From positions 1 through 64,000 of the forward strand of contig NZ_JAHBBJ010000007.1 of the NCBI RefSeq assembly GCF_019331675.1: 64,000 nt of DNA, written 5' to 3'. How positions within the stretch are numbered: position 1 is the first letter of the stretch; every line of letters starts with the position of its first letter. A model generated the notes under the pieces. That model was given only the letters and a program-made list of their open reading frames with translations. It had not been told where the DNA came from and did not search any database. Made by a program: the position numbers and the translations under genes. Shown piece by piece: positions 56,901 through 64,000 of this stretch. The DNA comes from Bifidobacterium miconisargentati. Lineage in GTDB: Bacteria; Actinomycetota; Actinomycetes; Actinomycetales; Bifidobacteriaceae.

Positions 56901-57608
56901 ATGACCACTGCGAACGGACAGAAGATCGCCATCGTCACCGGCAGCGCGCTGGGGCTCGGCTACGAGTTCGCCAGCCAGCTCATCGCCAAGGGGTGGCTCG
57001 TCGCCGGCATCGACTTCAACGCCGAGCGTCAGGCCGAGCTCACCGCGCAATGGCCCGCCGAATCGTACCGCGCGTACGTGGGCGACATCACGGACGAGGC
57101 GTTCGTGCGTGAATCCGTGGCCGACATCGCCGCGTTGGGCCACATCGACCTGCTCATCAACAACGCCGGACAGCCGTCCTTCAAGGTGCCCACCGCCTAC
57201 GAGGCCGCCGACGTGGACAAGTGCCTCAAGGGCCTCAAGGGCATGATCCTGTGGACCGTGGAGACGCTCAAGGCCTGCGACGAGAAGGACGTCAAGATCG
57301 CTCAGATCATGAGCACCGCCGCCACCCGTGGCAACGCGAACGAAAGCGTGTACTGCGCCACCAAGTGGGGCGAGAAGGGCTACACCAAGAGCCTGCAGGC
57401 CGCATACAAGGGCACGAGCGTCAAGGTGGTGGCCGTCTACCCCGGCGGCATCGACACCGCCTTCTACCGTGACAGCCACGACTACGTGTCCGAGGCCAAG
57501 CAGCACACCTTCATGCAGCCCGGCCCGTTGGCCGAGGTCATTCTGTTCAACCTCATCAACGAGGCGAACCTCACCGTCACGGACATCGAGATCAACCGCA
57601 ACAGCTGA
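56901..57608 (+). CDS. Short-chain dehydrogenase/reductase
   Basis: A 235-residue SDR with the cofactor motif TGSALGLGYEFA, NNAG, catalytic Ser in MSTAATRGN and Tyr-x3-Lys in YCATKWGEKG. The short substrate loop and strong codon use suggest a general ketone or aldehyde reductase. The substrate is unknown. ATG 56901 has GAAGGGA upstream. It converges on the ZinT-like gene across twin hairpins. Confidence 0.85.
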   Translation: MTTANGQKIAIVTGSALGLGYEFASQLIAKGWLVAGIDFNAERQAELTAQWPAESYRAYVGDITDEAFVRESVADIAALGHIDLLINNAGQPSFKVPTAYEAADVDKCLKGLKGMILWTVETLKACDEKDVKIAQIMSTAATRGNANESVYCATKWGEKGYTKSLQAAYKGTSVKVVAVYPGGIDTAFYRDSHDYVSEAKQHTFMQPGPLAEVILFNLINEANLTVTDIEINRNS

Positions 57609-57645
57609 AACCGCGGTTAGGTGGCGATACACTCACCGAAGTAGG

Positions 57646-57785
57646 GGCAGTAACTGCGCGTGCAGGCAAAGCGGGCGCGCAGTTACTGCCTTTTCCGTTA
57701 CTTGAACAGGCAGTAGTTGCGCGATGCTCCTGTCAGAATGCGCAGTTACTGCCTGTATTTGATGGAAAAGAGACAGTAACTGCGC
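57646..57785 (+). repeat. Tandem hairpins with five arms, locus 3
   Basis: Arms in order: GGCAGTAACTGCGCG at 57646-57660, its complement at 57676-57690, a variant GGCAGTAGTTGCGC from about 57709, a complement at about 57740-57754, and a fifth forward arm at 57771-57785. Arm three pairs with arm four with two G-U pairs. Arm four can also pair with arm five, so alternative folds exist. Confidence 0.8.
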
Positions 57786-57796
57786 GGTCGTTGTGC

Positions 57797-58462
57797 TCAG
57801 TCGAGATGATGTAGTGCGCGGATGATGCGGCAACGGTCTTCGACATCGCCCTCGTCGGCGCACATCGTGGCGTACCAGCGCGGGTTGCGCAGGGTTTCGC
57901 CAGCGTTTTCGGTCTCACCCGCGGTGACGAGCGTGCCGAGGTCGTTGGCGTACTGGAAGTGCAAGTGGCTGAGCAGACCGCCTTCGCCGAACGCCTTGCG
58001 CGAGGGCAGGGGAGCGATGGCCAGCAGCCAGCGGAACGGGCTGTCCTCGGCGTTCGGATCGTAGGTCGTGAACACGTAGGTGGGCGAGCCCTCCAGGCCA
58101 TGTTCGATGACATGGTCGATGCGGTAGTCGTAGGTGTCGAGGTCGGTGTTGTCCTCCGCGTACCAGGTGATGCGTACGTCCGCCTGCTTGCTCTGCGGTT
58201 CGCCGACGGTCCAGTAGCCGATGTGGATGATGTTCTCCGGGCTGGTGGTGGCGCAGGCCATCGACCAGAACGTGCGGATGCCGTGGGCGGCCATGGGTGC
58301 CATCTTCGGGTCGGCGAGCACCGCCTGCTCGGCTTCCTCCCAGGTACTCCGGATAGACGAATCCTCGGAGTCGATGTAGTGCTCAAAACTCTCCCAATCA
58401 CCAAGCCAATCAGAGAGGTTGAAAGACTGGAATTCCGCCGTTTGCTGTTGCGTGGTATTCAC
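57797..58462 (-). CDS. ZinT/YodA-like protein without signal peptide
   Basis: A 221-residue protein with FNLSDWLGDWESFEHYID at the start, ITWYAEDNTDLDTYDYRIDHVIEHG in the middle and a His-containing LLSHLHFQYAND near the end. These recall the ZinT lipocalin-like fold, which binds zinc or cadmium. Unlike ZinT it has no signal peptide and its metal histidines cannot be assigned with certainty, so a cytoplasmic relative is proposed. It begins at GTG 58462 with AAAGGAA upstream. A palindromic repeat separates it from the ECF transporter operon. Confidence 0.5.
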   Translation of the reverse strand: MNTTQQQTAEFQSFNLSDWLGDWESFEHYIDSEDSSIRSTWEEAEQAVLADPKMAPMAAHGIRTFWSMACATTSPENIIHIGYWTVGEPQSKQADVRITWYAEDNTDLDTYDYRIDHVIEHGLEGSPTYVFTTYDPNAEDSPFRWLLAIAPLPSRKAFGEGGLLSHLHFQYANDLGTLVTAGETENAGETLRNPRWYATMCADEGDVEDRCRIIRALHHLD

Positions 58463-58538
58463 TATGGGTTCCTTTCCGGTACGTATGGGTACATATTGCT
58501 GCAGATTCTTGTGTTCCGGTTGCCTGTTTGTTGATTGA

Positions 58539-58585
58539 CTACCCTTCAGTCGGCTTCGCCGCCAGCTCCCCTGACAAGGGGAGTC
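58539..58585 (-). repeat. Bipartite palindromic repeat, copy 14
   Basis: Reverse copy with hairpin B GTCGGC-TTC-GCCGCC (one changed position) and hairpin A AGCTCCCCTGACAAGGGGAGTC. It lies just after the ECF ATPase stop, in the gap before the ZinT-like gene. Confidence 0.8.
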
Positions 58586-58603
58586 AAGAAATGCGATTCG
58601 TCT

Positions 58604-60124
58604 TCATGCCGCGAAAGTCCGTTCGAGGTTAACGATGCGGGTGCACCAGCCGGCGGCGAGCTCCTCGTCGTGCGTCACCACGAGAATCGTCTTGCCTTGT
58701 GCGGCCAGTCCCCGCAGTAGTTCGCCCACCTGTTCCATGTGGTAGCGGTCGAGGCCGCTGGTCGGCTCGTCGAGGATGATGAGCTCCTTGCCGCACATCA
58801 GGGCCGAGCCGATGGCCACACGCTGCTTCTGCCCTCCGGACAGGCTCATCGGATGCCGGTCCGCGAACCGGGCGAGATCCAGATCCACCAGCACGCGGTT
58901 CGCCTGTGCCAACACGGCCGGGTCGGTCTCGTCCAGTCCGATCATGAGCTCCTCGCGTACGCTGTCCGAGAACAGCTGATAGTTCACGTCCTGCATCACC
59001 AGGAATCCGGCGTGGGTCAGGTCGCGTGGTTTCGCCGTGCGCCCGTTGAGCGTGACGGAGCCGGAAATCGGCTTGGCCAATCCGGTCAGCGTTCGTACGA
59101 GCGTGGTCTTGCCGCAGCCGTTGTGGCCCATGAGCCCGATGATGTCGCCGGCGTGGAACTCCAGGTCCGGGATGTGCCGGGTGAAGTCGTCGAGTCCGCG
59201 ATAGCCGATGACAAGATCCCGCGTGGACAGCAACGGTTCTGGACTTTGCATCCCCGATGATGCCTCGTCGCCAAGTTGAGATGATCCTGGAGTTGTCCGC
59301 CCGTCGAAGTTCGGGGACAATCCCCGTTGCGCGCCGCTTCGCGTCTCCAGTTCGGCGATGCGGCGGCGATATGGTCCGAGATCAAGCGCGCGCAGCCCCA
59401 TCGCGGCAATGCAGCCGGGGGAGAGCGCCAGGAACTCGTCCGCCTCGTACTGCCGCGCGATACGCCCACCGTCGAACACCACGTACCGGTCGGCCACGCC
59501 GTTGAGCCAGGCGAGCCGATGCTCGGTGATGACGATGGTCAGCCCACGGGCCTTCATCGCCTCGATGAGCACACGCATGTCCGCGATGGCGGCCTGGTCG
59601 AGATTGCTGGTCGGCTCGTCCAACACCACCAGTCTCGGGTCGAGCATGCAGGCCGCGGCCATGGCGATGCGCTGCTTCTGCCCGCCGGACAGGTGGAAGA
59701 TGCTGCGGCCAAGCAGCCCCGTGACGCCGAAACGTTCGGCCACGGCGTTCACGCGCCGGTCGATCTCATCCGCCGGAAGTCCTATGTTTTCGGCGGGGAA
59801 GGCCAGTTCGTCGGTCACGTTGGCGTTGAAGTACTGGGTCTTCGGGTTCTGGAACACGCTGCCGACCAATGGGGTGAGCCGGTCGATGGGTATGACGGCC
59901 GGGTTGAGCCCGCAGGTGCGCTGGCTGCCGGCGAACGCGCCATGAAAGAACTGCGGCGCCAGCCCGTTCACCACACGCGAGTACGTGGTCTTGCCGCAGC
60001 CGCTGGCCCCGCACAGCACCACGCATTGGCCACGAGGAATGCTCAACATGATGTTCATTAATGCCGGGGTGTCGGCATGCTCGTAAGTGAACGACATGTT
60101 GTCGGAATACACTTCGGGCGTCAT
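58604..60124 (-). CDS. ecfA: ECF transporter ATPase, fused A and A' domains
   Basis: A 506-residue ATPase with two complete domains. The first has GASGCGKTTYSRVV, LSGGQKQRIAMAAA and VVLDEPTSNLD. The second has GHNGCGKTTLVRTL, LSGGQKQRVAIGSA and IILDEPTSGLD. This is a single-chain version of the EcfA-EcfA' pair that powers an energy-coupling-factor importer. Its ATG overlaps the stop of the upstream ecfT by one base, so the three genes S, T and A form one operon read leftwards. Confidence 0.9.
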   Translation of the reverse strand: MTPEVYSDNMSFTYEHADTPALMNIMLSIPRGQCVVLCGASGCGKTTYSRVVNGLAPQFFHGAFAGSQRTCGLNPAVIPIDRLTPLVGSVFQNPKTQYFNANVTDELAFPAENIGLPADEIDRRVNAVAERFGVTGLLGRSIFHLSGGQKQRIAMAAACMLDPRLVVLDEPTSNLDQAAIADMRVLIEAMKARGLTIVITEHRLAWLNGVADRYVVFDGGRIARQYEADEFLALSPGCIAAMGLRALDLGPYRRRIAELETRSGAQRGLSPNFDGRTTPGSSQLGDEASSGMQSPEPLLSTRDLVIGYRGLDDFTRHIPDLEFHAGDIIGLMGHNGCGKTTLVRTLTGLAKPISGSVTLNGRTAKPRDLTHAGFLVMQDVNYQLFSDSVREELMIGLDETDPAVLAQANRVLVDLDLARFADRHPMSLSGGQKQRVAIGSALMCGKELIILDEPTSGLDRYHMEQVGELLRGLAAQGKTILVVTHDEELAAGWCTRIVNLERTFAA

Positions 60125-60975
60125 CAGCGAATCACCCCCGCGATATCAAGGATGAGCGGGATTACCACGGCAACCATTGCGAGCCAATCCATGGCACGCA
60201 GGCGAATCAGCGTACGCGACGTATGCTCGCCCTCACGCCCGAGCCCCTTGGTCAGCGCCGCCACGGACAGGTCCTGCGCCACGGTGGTGGCGTTCATGAG
60301 CAGCGGAATGAGAATGTACTCCAGGGATTGCGCGGGATGCCGCACGAGTCCCCAACCGCCCGAGGCGATGCCGCGCAAGGCCATCGCGTTGCGGATCTGC
60401 CGGTAGTCTTCGGCGATGGTCGGGAAGAACCGGATCACCACCACGCAGGGGATCACCACCGTCTCCGGCACACGCATGCGACGCATCGCGCAGATGAACG
60501 CGCTGGCGGACGTGGTGGTGAAGGCGTAGGCGCCGGTCATGAAGCAGGGCAACATCATCGTGGCGCCCACCGCCAGCGCGGAGACCACGTGCAGCCACGG
60601 CAGTCCCAAGGCCTCCGGGTCGAGCAGGCCGAGCGCGGTGAGCACGGCGTACAACACCGCGAAATTCGCCGTGAGCCGCCACCGGCCCGCAGCCGTCAGC
60701 GGAACCAGGAACAGCACCACCATGATGATTTGCGTGGTGAGCGTCACATGGAAGAACAGCATGAGATTGGCCGTCAGCAGCAGGAACAGTTTCGTGCGTG
60801 GATCGAGCGTACGGTCGGCGAGGCCGGATCGCCTAGAGCTGCCGGATCGGGCCGATGGAAGGCCAGCGGTATCGGCCGAAAACGCGGGCGCCCCCGGTGC
60901 CGTCGTGGCCGCCGGGGGCTGAAGGGGCGTCCGGGAATCGGACGTCACGGATTCCGTGGAAAAAGAGGATCGCAT
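60124..60975 (-). CDS. ecfT: ECF transporter transmembrane protein T
   Basis: A 283-residue integral membrane protein of the CbiQ/EcfT family with about six hydrophobic helices. A Ser/Pro/Ala-rich N-terminal extension of about 55 residues comes first. The coupling helix carries the Ala-Arg-Gly-type signature near MALRGIASGGWG, which contacts the ATPase. Start ATG 60975 overlaps the S-component stop by one base. It couples ATP use by EcfA to movement of the S component. Confidence 0.88.
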   Translation of the reverse strand: MRSSFSTESVTSDSRTPLQPPAATTAPGAPAFSADTAGLPSARSGSSRRSGLADRTLDPRTKLFLLLTANLMLFFHVTLTTQIIMVVLFLVPLTAAGRWRLTANFAVLYAVLTALGLLDPEALGLPWLHVVSALAVGATMMLPCFMTGAYAFTTTSASAFICAMRRMRVPETVVIPCVVVIRFFPTIAEDYRQIRNAMALRGIASGGWGLVRHPAQSLEYILIPLLMNATTVAQDLSVAALTKGLGREGEHTSRTLIRLRAMDWLAMVAVVIPLILDIAGVIR

Positions 60976-61634
60976 CAGGCGATGCCGGCCTTGATGAAAT
61001 GCTTCCTCAGCATCTTCTGACCGAACCATCCGCCGATCAGCGCGCACACCAGGATCGCGGCCATCGAAACGAAGAACGTTCCGGTGTTGATGTTGGCGAA
61101 CACGCCGTCGATGTACGCCGCGTCCTTGCCACGTGCCTGAAGGCTGGCCACGTAGGCGTCCTTCATGAACCACAGCGGCAGGATCGGGCCGGTGAGCCCG
61201 TAGGAGAAGACCACGTAGCTCACGAGCAACAGCGCCTTGCTCTTGTACTTGCCGGCGCGCGCGATGAGGTCGGCGGCCACCGGGAAGACGATGCTGGCGA
61301 TGAACGAGAGCACGAAATGGCCGGAGACGAACAGGAACAGGCCGATGACCACGCCCATCACCGTGATGCCGCCGAACTTGCCGAGACGCGCGGCCAGCAG
61401 CATGTAGACGCAGCCGGAGATCAGCGCGGCGATGGCGGGCAGGAAGATGGAGCCGAAGCCTCCGGTGAACAGGGTGCTCACCAGCGTGGCCACGCATACC
61501 ATCACGAAGTAGAGCGCGGCAAACACGCCGATGGTGATGAGGTCGGCCACCTCCAGCTTGCGCGGCCTGTCCGGTGCGGTCGCGTTGGTGCTTGCGGAAT
61601 GGTCAGGGGTGATGGATGCGTTCGGTGAAGTCAA
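60975..61634 (-). CDS. ECF S component, MptD/Trep_Strep family
   Basis: A 219-residue membrane protein with about five to six helices (LITIGVFAALYFVMVCVATLV, then FLPAIAALISGCVYMLLAARLG and further helices). It starts RKLEVADLITIGVFAALYF, typical of the MptD family of substrate-binding membrane components. The first codon is probably TTG at 61634, and the ribosome site is weak. The substrate of this family is unknown. Gene order S-T-A with one-base overlaps supports a dedicated transporter. Confidence 0.8.
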   Translation of the reverse strand: MTSPNASITPDHSASTNATAPDRPRKLEVADLITIGVFAALYFVMVCVATLVSTLFTGGFGSIFLPAIAALISGCVYMLLAARLGKFGGITVMGVVIGLFLFVSGHFVLSFIASIVFPVAADLIARAGKYKSKALLLVSYVVFSYGLTGPILPLWFMKDAYVASLQARGKDAAYIDGVFANINTGTFFVSMAAILVCALIGGWFGQKMLRKHFIKAGIA

Positions 61635-61718
61635 ATCGATTCCGTTCTTCTGAGGGACGGGTATGTTCCTCAGGCCAATCTAACGGTGATTCAAGGCAAA
61701 GGCAATACCCAATTTCGA

Positions 61719-63299
61719 TTATCCGGCGAATCGGATGGACGCCCGGAATCGGTGGTCATCGGTACGGGAAAGATCGAGCGTCGCGCCCATCGCCTGGCAT
61801 GCGGCGTCCGCGATGGACAGGCCCAATCCCACGCCGGGCGTGGCGCTGATGCGTGAGTTCTCGCCTCGGTGGAACGGCTGGATGAGCTCGGCAAGGTCGT
61901 CGGGCAACGTTTCGTCGGTCGTGTTGGTCACGGTCAGGGTCGTCTGTGACCGGCGGTCCGCGGATGCGTCGGGGTCTCCGGCTGCGTGGTTCATTCCGGC
62001 AGCATCGTCGGCAGGGCCGTCGGCCGGCGTGCGATCGATGGCCACGGCGATCGACCCGTGCTCGCTGTTGTGCACCACGGCGTTGCGCAGCAGGTTGCCG
62101 ACAGCAAGGTCCAGCAGCGCCGGGTCAGCGTGGACCGACAGTGCCGCGTTTCCGGCGATTGCCGTGCCGTCATCGTCCGACGTGGGTTCCCCGTCCCCGA
62201 GACCGGTCACGTCCACGGTGATGCCGTGCGCGGCCGCGGAACCGGCGATATCGGCCAGTGACTTGTCCACGCACGCCCGGAGATCCGTGGTTTGCGAGGC
62301 GGCCGTGGCAGCGGCCCGGTCATGCGCCGGCCCGTCATCGCCGGACGGCTGTCCGCCGCCGATGGTGCCGCTTTGGATGCGCGAAAGCGTCAGCAACGCC
62401 TGCACGAGCGCGGCCCCGCGACGGTTGGCGGCGAGCGCGCGCCGCACGGACGGCTCCACATCGGCTGGGAACCTTCCCTGCGCAAGGGGCGCGTCCAGAT
62501 TGGTCTCCACGGCGGCGATCGGCGTGCGCAACTCGTGCGAGGCGTTCGAGACGAACCGGCGTTCCGCCTCCGAGGCCGCCTCCACACGGTCGAGCATGCC
62601 GTTGATCGAGTCGACCAGCCGGTCGATGTCGTCGTGGCCGGGTTTCACGTCGAGCCGGGCGGTCAGGTCGTTCGGCTGCAATGCGGCCACCTGACGGTCC
62701 ACGGCGGTCACGCGCCGGGAGAGCATCGTGCCGATGAGCCATGCCGCCACTACCGCGAACACACCGAATACGGCGAGCGCGATGATCGAGACCGTGCGCA
62801 TCGTGGTGGTCAGCGTGTTGGTGACGGCGTTCGCCGTGTTGATCATCACGCCGTTGTATTCGTCGAGGATCCACGGGCCGTTCTTGGTCTTGTCCTTCGC
62901 CGCGTCCCATTCCTGGGAGGTGTAGGGCACGTAGAACTCCATGCCGTCGAGGTTGCGTTTCGCGCCCGTGTAGCAGACCACCGCGTAATCTCCGGTGCCA
63001 TTGACGGCGGGGTCGTTCTCGGCGTCCGAGCCGGTGGTCACGGAGACCGTGCCGTCCTCGTTCGCGCACATGGTCATCGTCTGGTTCGCCTCGGCGGTGG
63101 TGCGTGCCACGACGATGTTCTGCGTGACGATGAGCGCCGTCATCATCGCGATGATGATGAGCGCGATGGCCAGCGTGATCTTCGCGCGGAACGATTTCGG
63201 CATGAGTCTGCCGGCGATGGCGGCAAGATGATTCCGCACGGATTTGAATACGTGCCTATGGCCGGCGGCAAGGGAAGCCGGGAACGGAGGATGCTTCAT
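61719..63299 (-). CDS. Sensor histidine kinase
   Basis: A 526-residue membrane sensor. One transmembrane helix lies at about 42-62 (ITLAIALIIIAMMTALIV), a second at about 170-192 (IIALAVFGVFAVVAAWLIG), with a sensing loop of about 110 residues between them. A HAMP domain (DRQVAALQPNDLTARLD) follows. The H-box is SNASHELRTPIAAVE, and the ATP domain has NLLRNAVVHN as N-box and GVGLGLSIAD as G-box. An unusual Asp/Ala/Gly-rich spacer interrupts the ATP domain. It overlaps the response regulator gene by four bases. Confidence 0.92.
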   Translation of the reverse strand: MKHPPFPASLAAGHRHVFKSVRNHLAAIAGRLMPKSFRAKITLAIALIIIAMMTALIVTQNIVVARTTAEANQTMTMCANEDGTVSVTTGSDAENDPAVNGTGDYAVVCYTGAKRNLDGMEFYVPYTSQEWDAAKDKTKNGPWILDEYNGVMINTANAVTNTLTTTMRTVSIIALAVFGVFAVVAAWLIGTMLSRRVTAVDRQVAALQPNDLTARLDVKPGHDDIDRLVDSINGMLDRVEAASEAERRFVSNASHELRTPIAAVETNLDAPLAQGRFPADVEPSVRRALAANRRGAALVQALLTLSRIQSGTIGGGQPSGDDGPAHDRAAATAASQTTDLRACVDKSLADIAGSAAAHGITVDVTGLGDGEPTSDDDGTAIAGNAALSVHADPALLDLAVGNLLRNAVVHNSEHGSIAVAIDRTPADGPADDAAGMNHAAGDPDASADRRSQTTLTVTNTTDETLPDDLAELIQPFHRGENSRISATPGVGLGLSIADAACQAMGATLDLSRTDDHRFRASIRFAG

Positions 63300-63967
63300 G
63301 CGAGTCGGTATCCTTCCCCGCGCGCGGATTCGATGGCGTCGCGGTCGCCCAGTTTGCGGCGCAGCGAGTAGACGGTGGTCTTGATCACGTCAGCCGGTTC
63401 CGCGGCGGCCGCATCATCCCAGACGGTCTCGTACAGTTCGGCGACGGTCACATACCCGCCGTCCGCGCGCATGAGCTCGAGCAGCACGCCGTACTCCTTG
63501 GGAGTGAGCTTGACGAGCGTTTGCCCGTGGTCGCGGAACACGAGGCGGCGCGTGGTGTCGAGCGTCAGATCACCGTGCGCGAGCACTGCCGCCGTGGCCT
63601 GGCCCTTGCCGGCGCGGCGCTGCAGGGCGCGGATGCGGGCCAGCAGCTCCGGATAGGCGAACGGTTTGGTCAGATAGTCGTCGGCGCCGAGGTCGAGTCC
63701 GCTGACACGGTCGCTCACCTCGGCGGCGGCCGTGAGCATGATGACCGCCACGGGGATGCGGTTCGCGGCGATCGTGGCCATCACCGCGTCGCCGGACAGC
63801 ACCGGCAGATCACGGTCCAGGAGCACGATGTCCACGTTCTGCTCGGAGAGGATGCGCAGCGCCTCCACGCCGGTGGCGGCCAACGATGTGGCGTACCCCT
63901 CGTAGCGCAGCGCGTCGTCCAACGCGGCCGCCAGCTCGTGGTCGTCCTCCACGATGAGAATCCTCAT
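63296..63967 (-). CDS. OmpR-family response regulator
   Basis: A 223-residue regulator. The receiver domain has the acidic pair in ILIVEDDHE, the phosphorylated Asp in VLLDRDLPV and the Lys in YLTKPFAYPEL. The C-terminal winged-helix DNA-binding domain ends VIKTTVYSLRRKLGD with GEGYRLA. ATG 63967 has GAAGGGG upstream; ten extra in-frame residues to 63997 are unlikely. It controls the histidine kinase downstream; the signal and targets are unknown. Confidence 0.93.
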   Translation of the reverse strand: MRILIVEDDHELAAALDDALRYEGYATSLAATGVEALRILSEQNVDIVLLDRDLPVLSGDAVMATIAANRIPVAVIMLTAAAEVSDRVSGLDLGADDYLTKPFAYPELLARIRALQRRAGKGQATAAVLAHGDLTLDTTRRLVFRDHGQTLVKLTPKEYGVLLELMRADGGYVTVAELYETVWDDAAAAEPADVIKTTVYSLRRKLGDRDAIESARGEGYRLA

Positions 63968-64000
63968 GCCATACCCCTTCCATCCCGCGACGCCCATCCA

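Noticed and set aside
15193..58585. The many evenly similar palindromes as a CRISPR array
   Set aside because: Copies are kilobases apart, in both orientations, with no spacers and no cas genes.

Overview
The window is high-GC actinobacterial DNA, and the genus is almost certainly Bifidobacterium. The reasons are the C-preferring codon use, a GH129-type alpha-N-acetylgalactosaminidase (a family known mainly from bifidobacteria), an actinobacterial glycogen synthase, and many copies of a short GGCTCCCCT/AGGGGAGC palindrome between genes. The species cannot be fixed from the sequence alone. Most genes are chromosomal housekeeping and metabolic genes. I see no prophage, no CRISPR array and no tRNA or rRNA gene.

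Layout. 1-123: tail of an ISL3-like insertion sequence. 364-6475: gltB-gltD (glutamate synthase) with a strong terminator. 6.5-13.6 kb: C39-like peptidase, lone solute-binding lipoprotein, GH129 enzyme, a small membrane protein and a zinc-ribbon membrane protein. 13.9-18.3 kb: glycogen synthase, ABC ATPase, HAD phosphatase and nitrilase-family hydrolase, with a MITE-like element at 16229-16351. 18.3-25.6 kb: membrane protein, small proteins, SDR, aldo/keto reductase, metallophosphoesterase, CmpB-like membrane protein, TPP-riboswitch-controlled tenA and an esterase. 25.8-29.1 kb: AAA/DUF4143 ATPase, trmI and a SixA-like phosphatase. 29.2-36.0 kb: metE, metF and glnE. 36.2-39.0 kb: an SF2 helicase with predicted membrane segments. 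39.1-45.8 kb: the pyrimidine operon pyrB-I-C-F-K-D-E with a terminator. 45.8-52.1 kb: a small membrane protein, two membrane-anchored coiled-coil proteins with similar architecture, a LysR regulator, a DUF4236-PASTA-DUF3761-like protein, a HigBA-type toxin-antitoxin pair and an XRE regulator. 52.2-58.5 kb: HAD hydrolase, nnr, ABC-F ATPase, SDR and a ZinT-like protein. 58.6-61.6 kb: an ECF transporter operon (S-T-A). 61.7-64.0 kb: a two-component system.

How the genes connect. GltBD makes glutamate and GlnE adjusts glutamine synthetase, so nitrogen assimilation is represented at two places. MetE and MetF supply methyl groups for methionine. The pyr operon holds every de novo UMP step after carbamoyl phosphate, including the two-subunit class 1B dihydroorotate dehydrogenase. 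TenA with its riboswitch indicates thiamine salvage.

The most notable non-coding structure is of three kinds. First, about 14 copies of a bipartite palindrome whose stems show compensatory base changes. In two places the repeat also seems to supply the Shine-Dalgarno sequence of the next gene. Second, a MITE-like element with perfect 26-bp terminal inverted repeats and an 8-bp target duplication, carrying one of those palindromes inside it. Third, three loci of tandem twin hairpins whose arms match within a locus but differ between loci.
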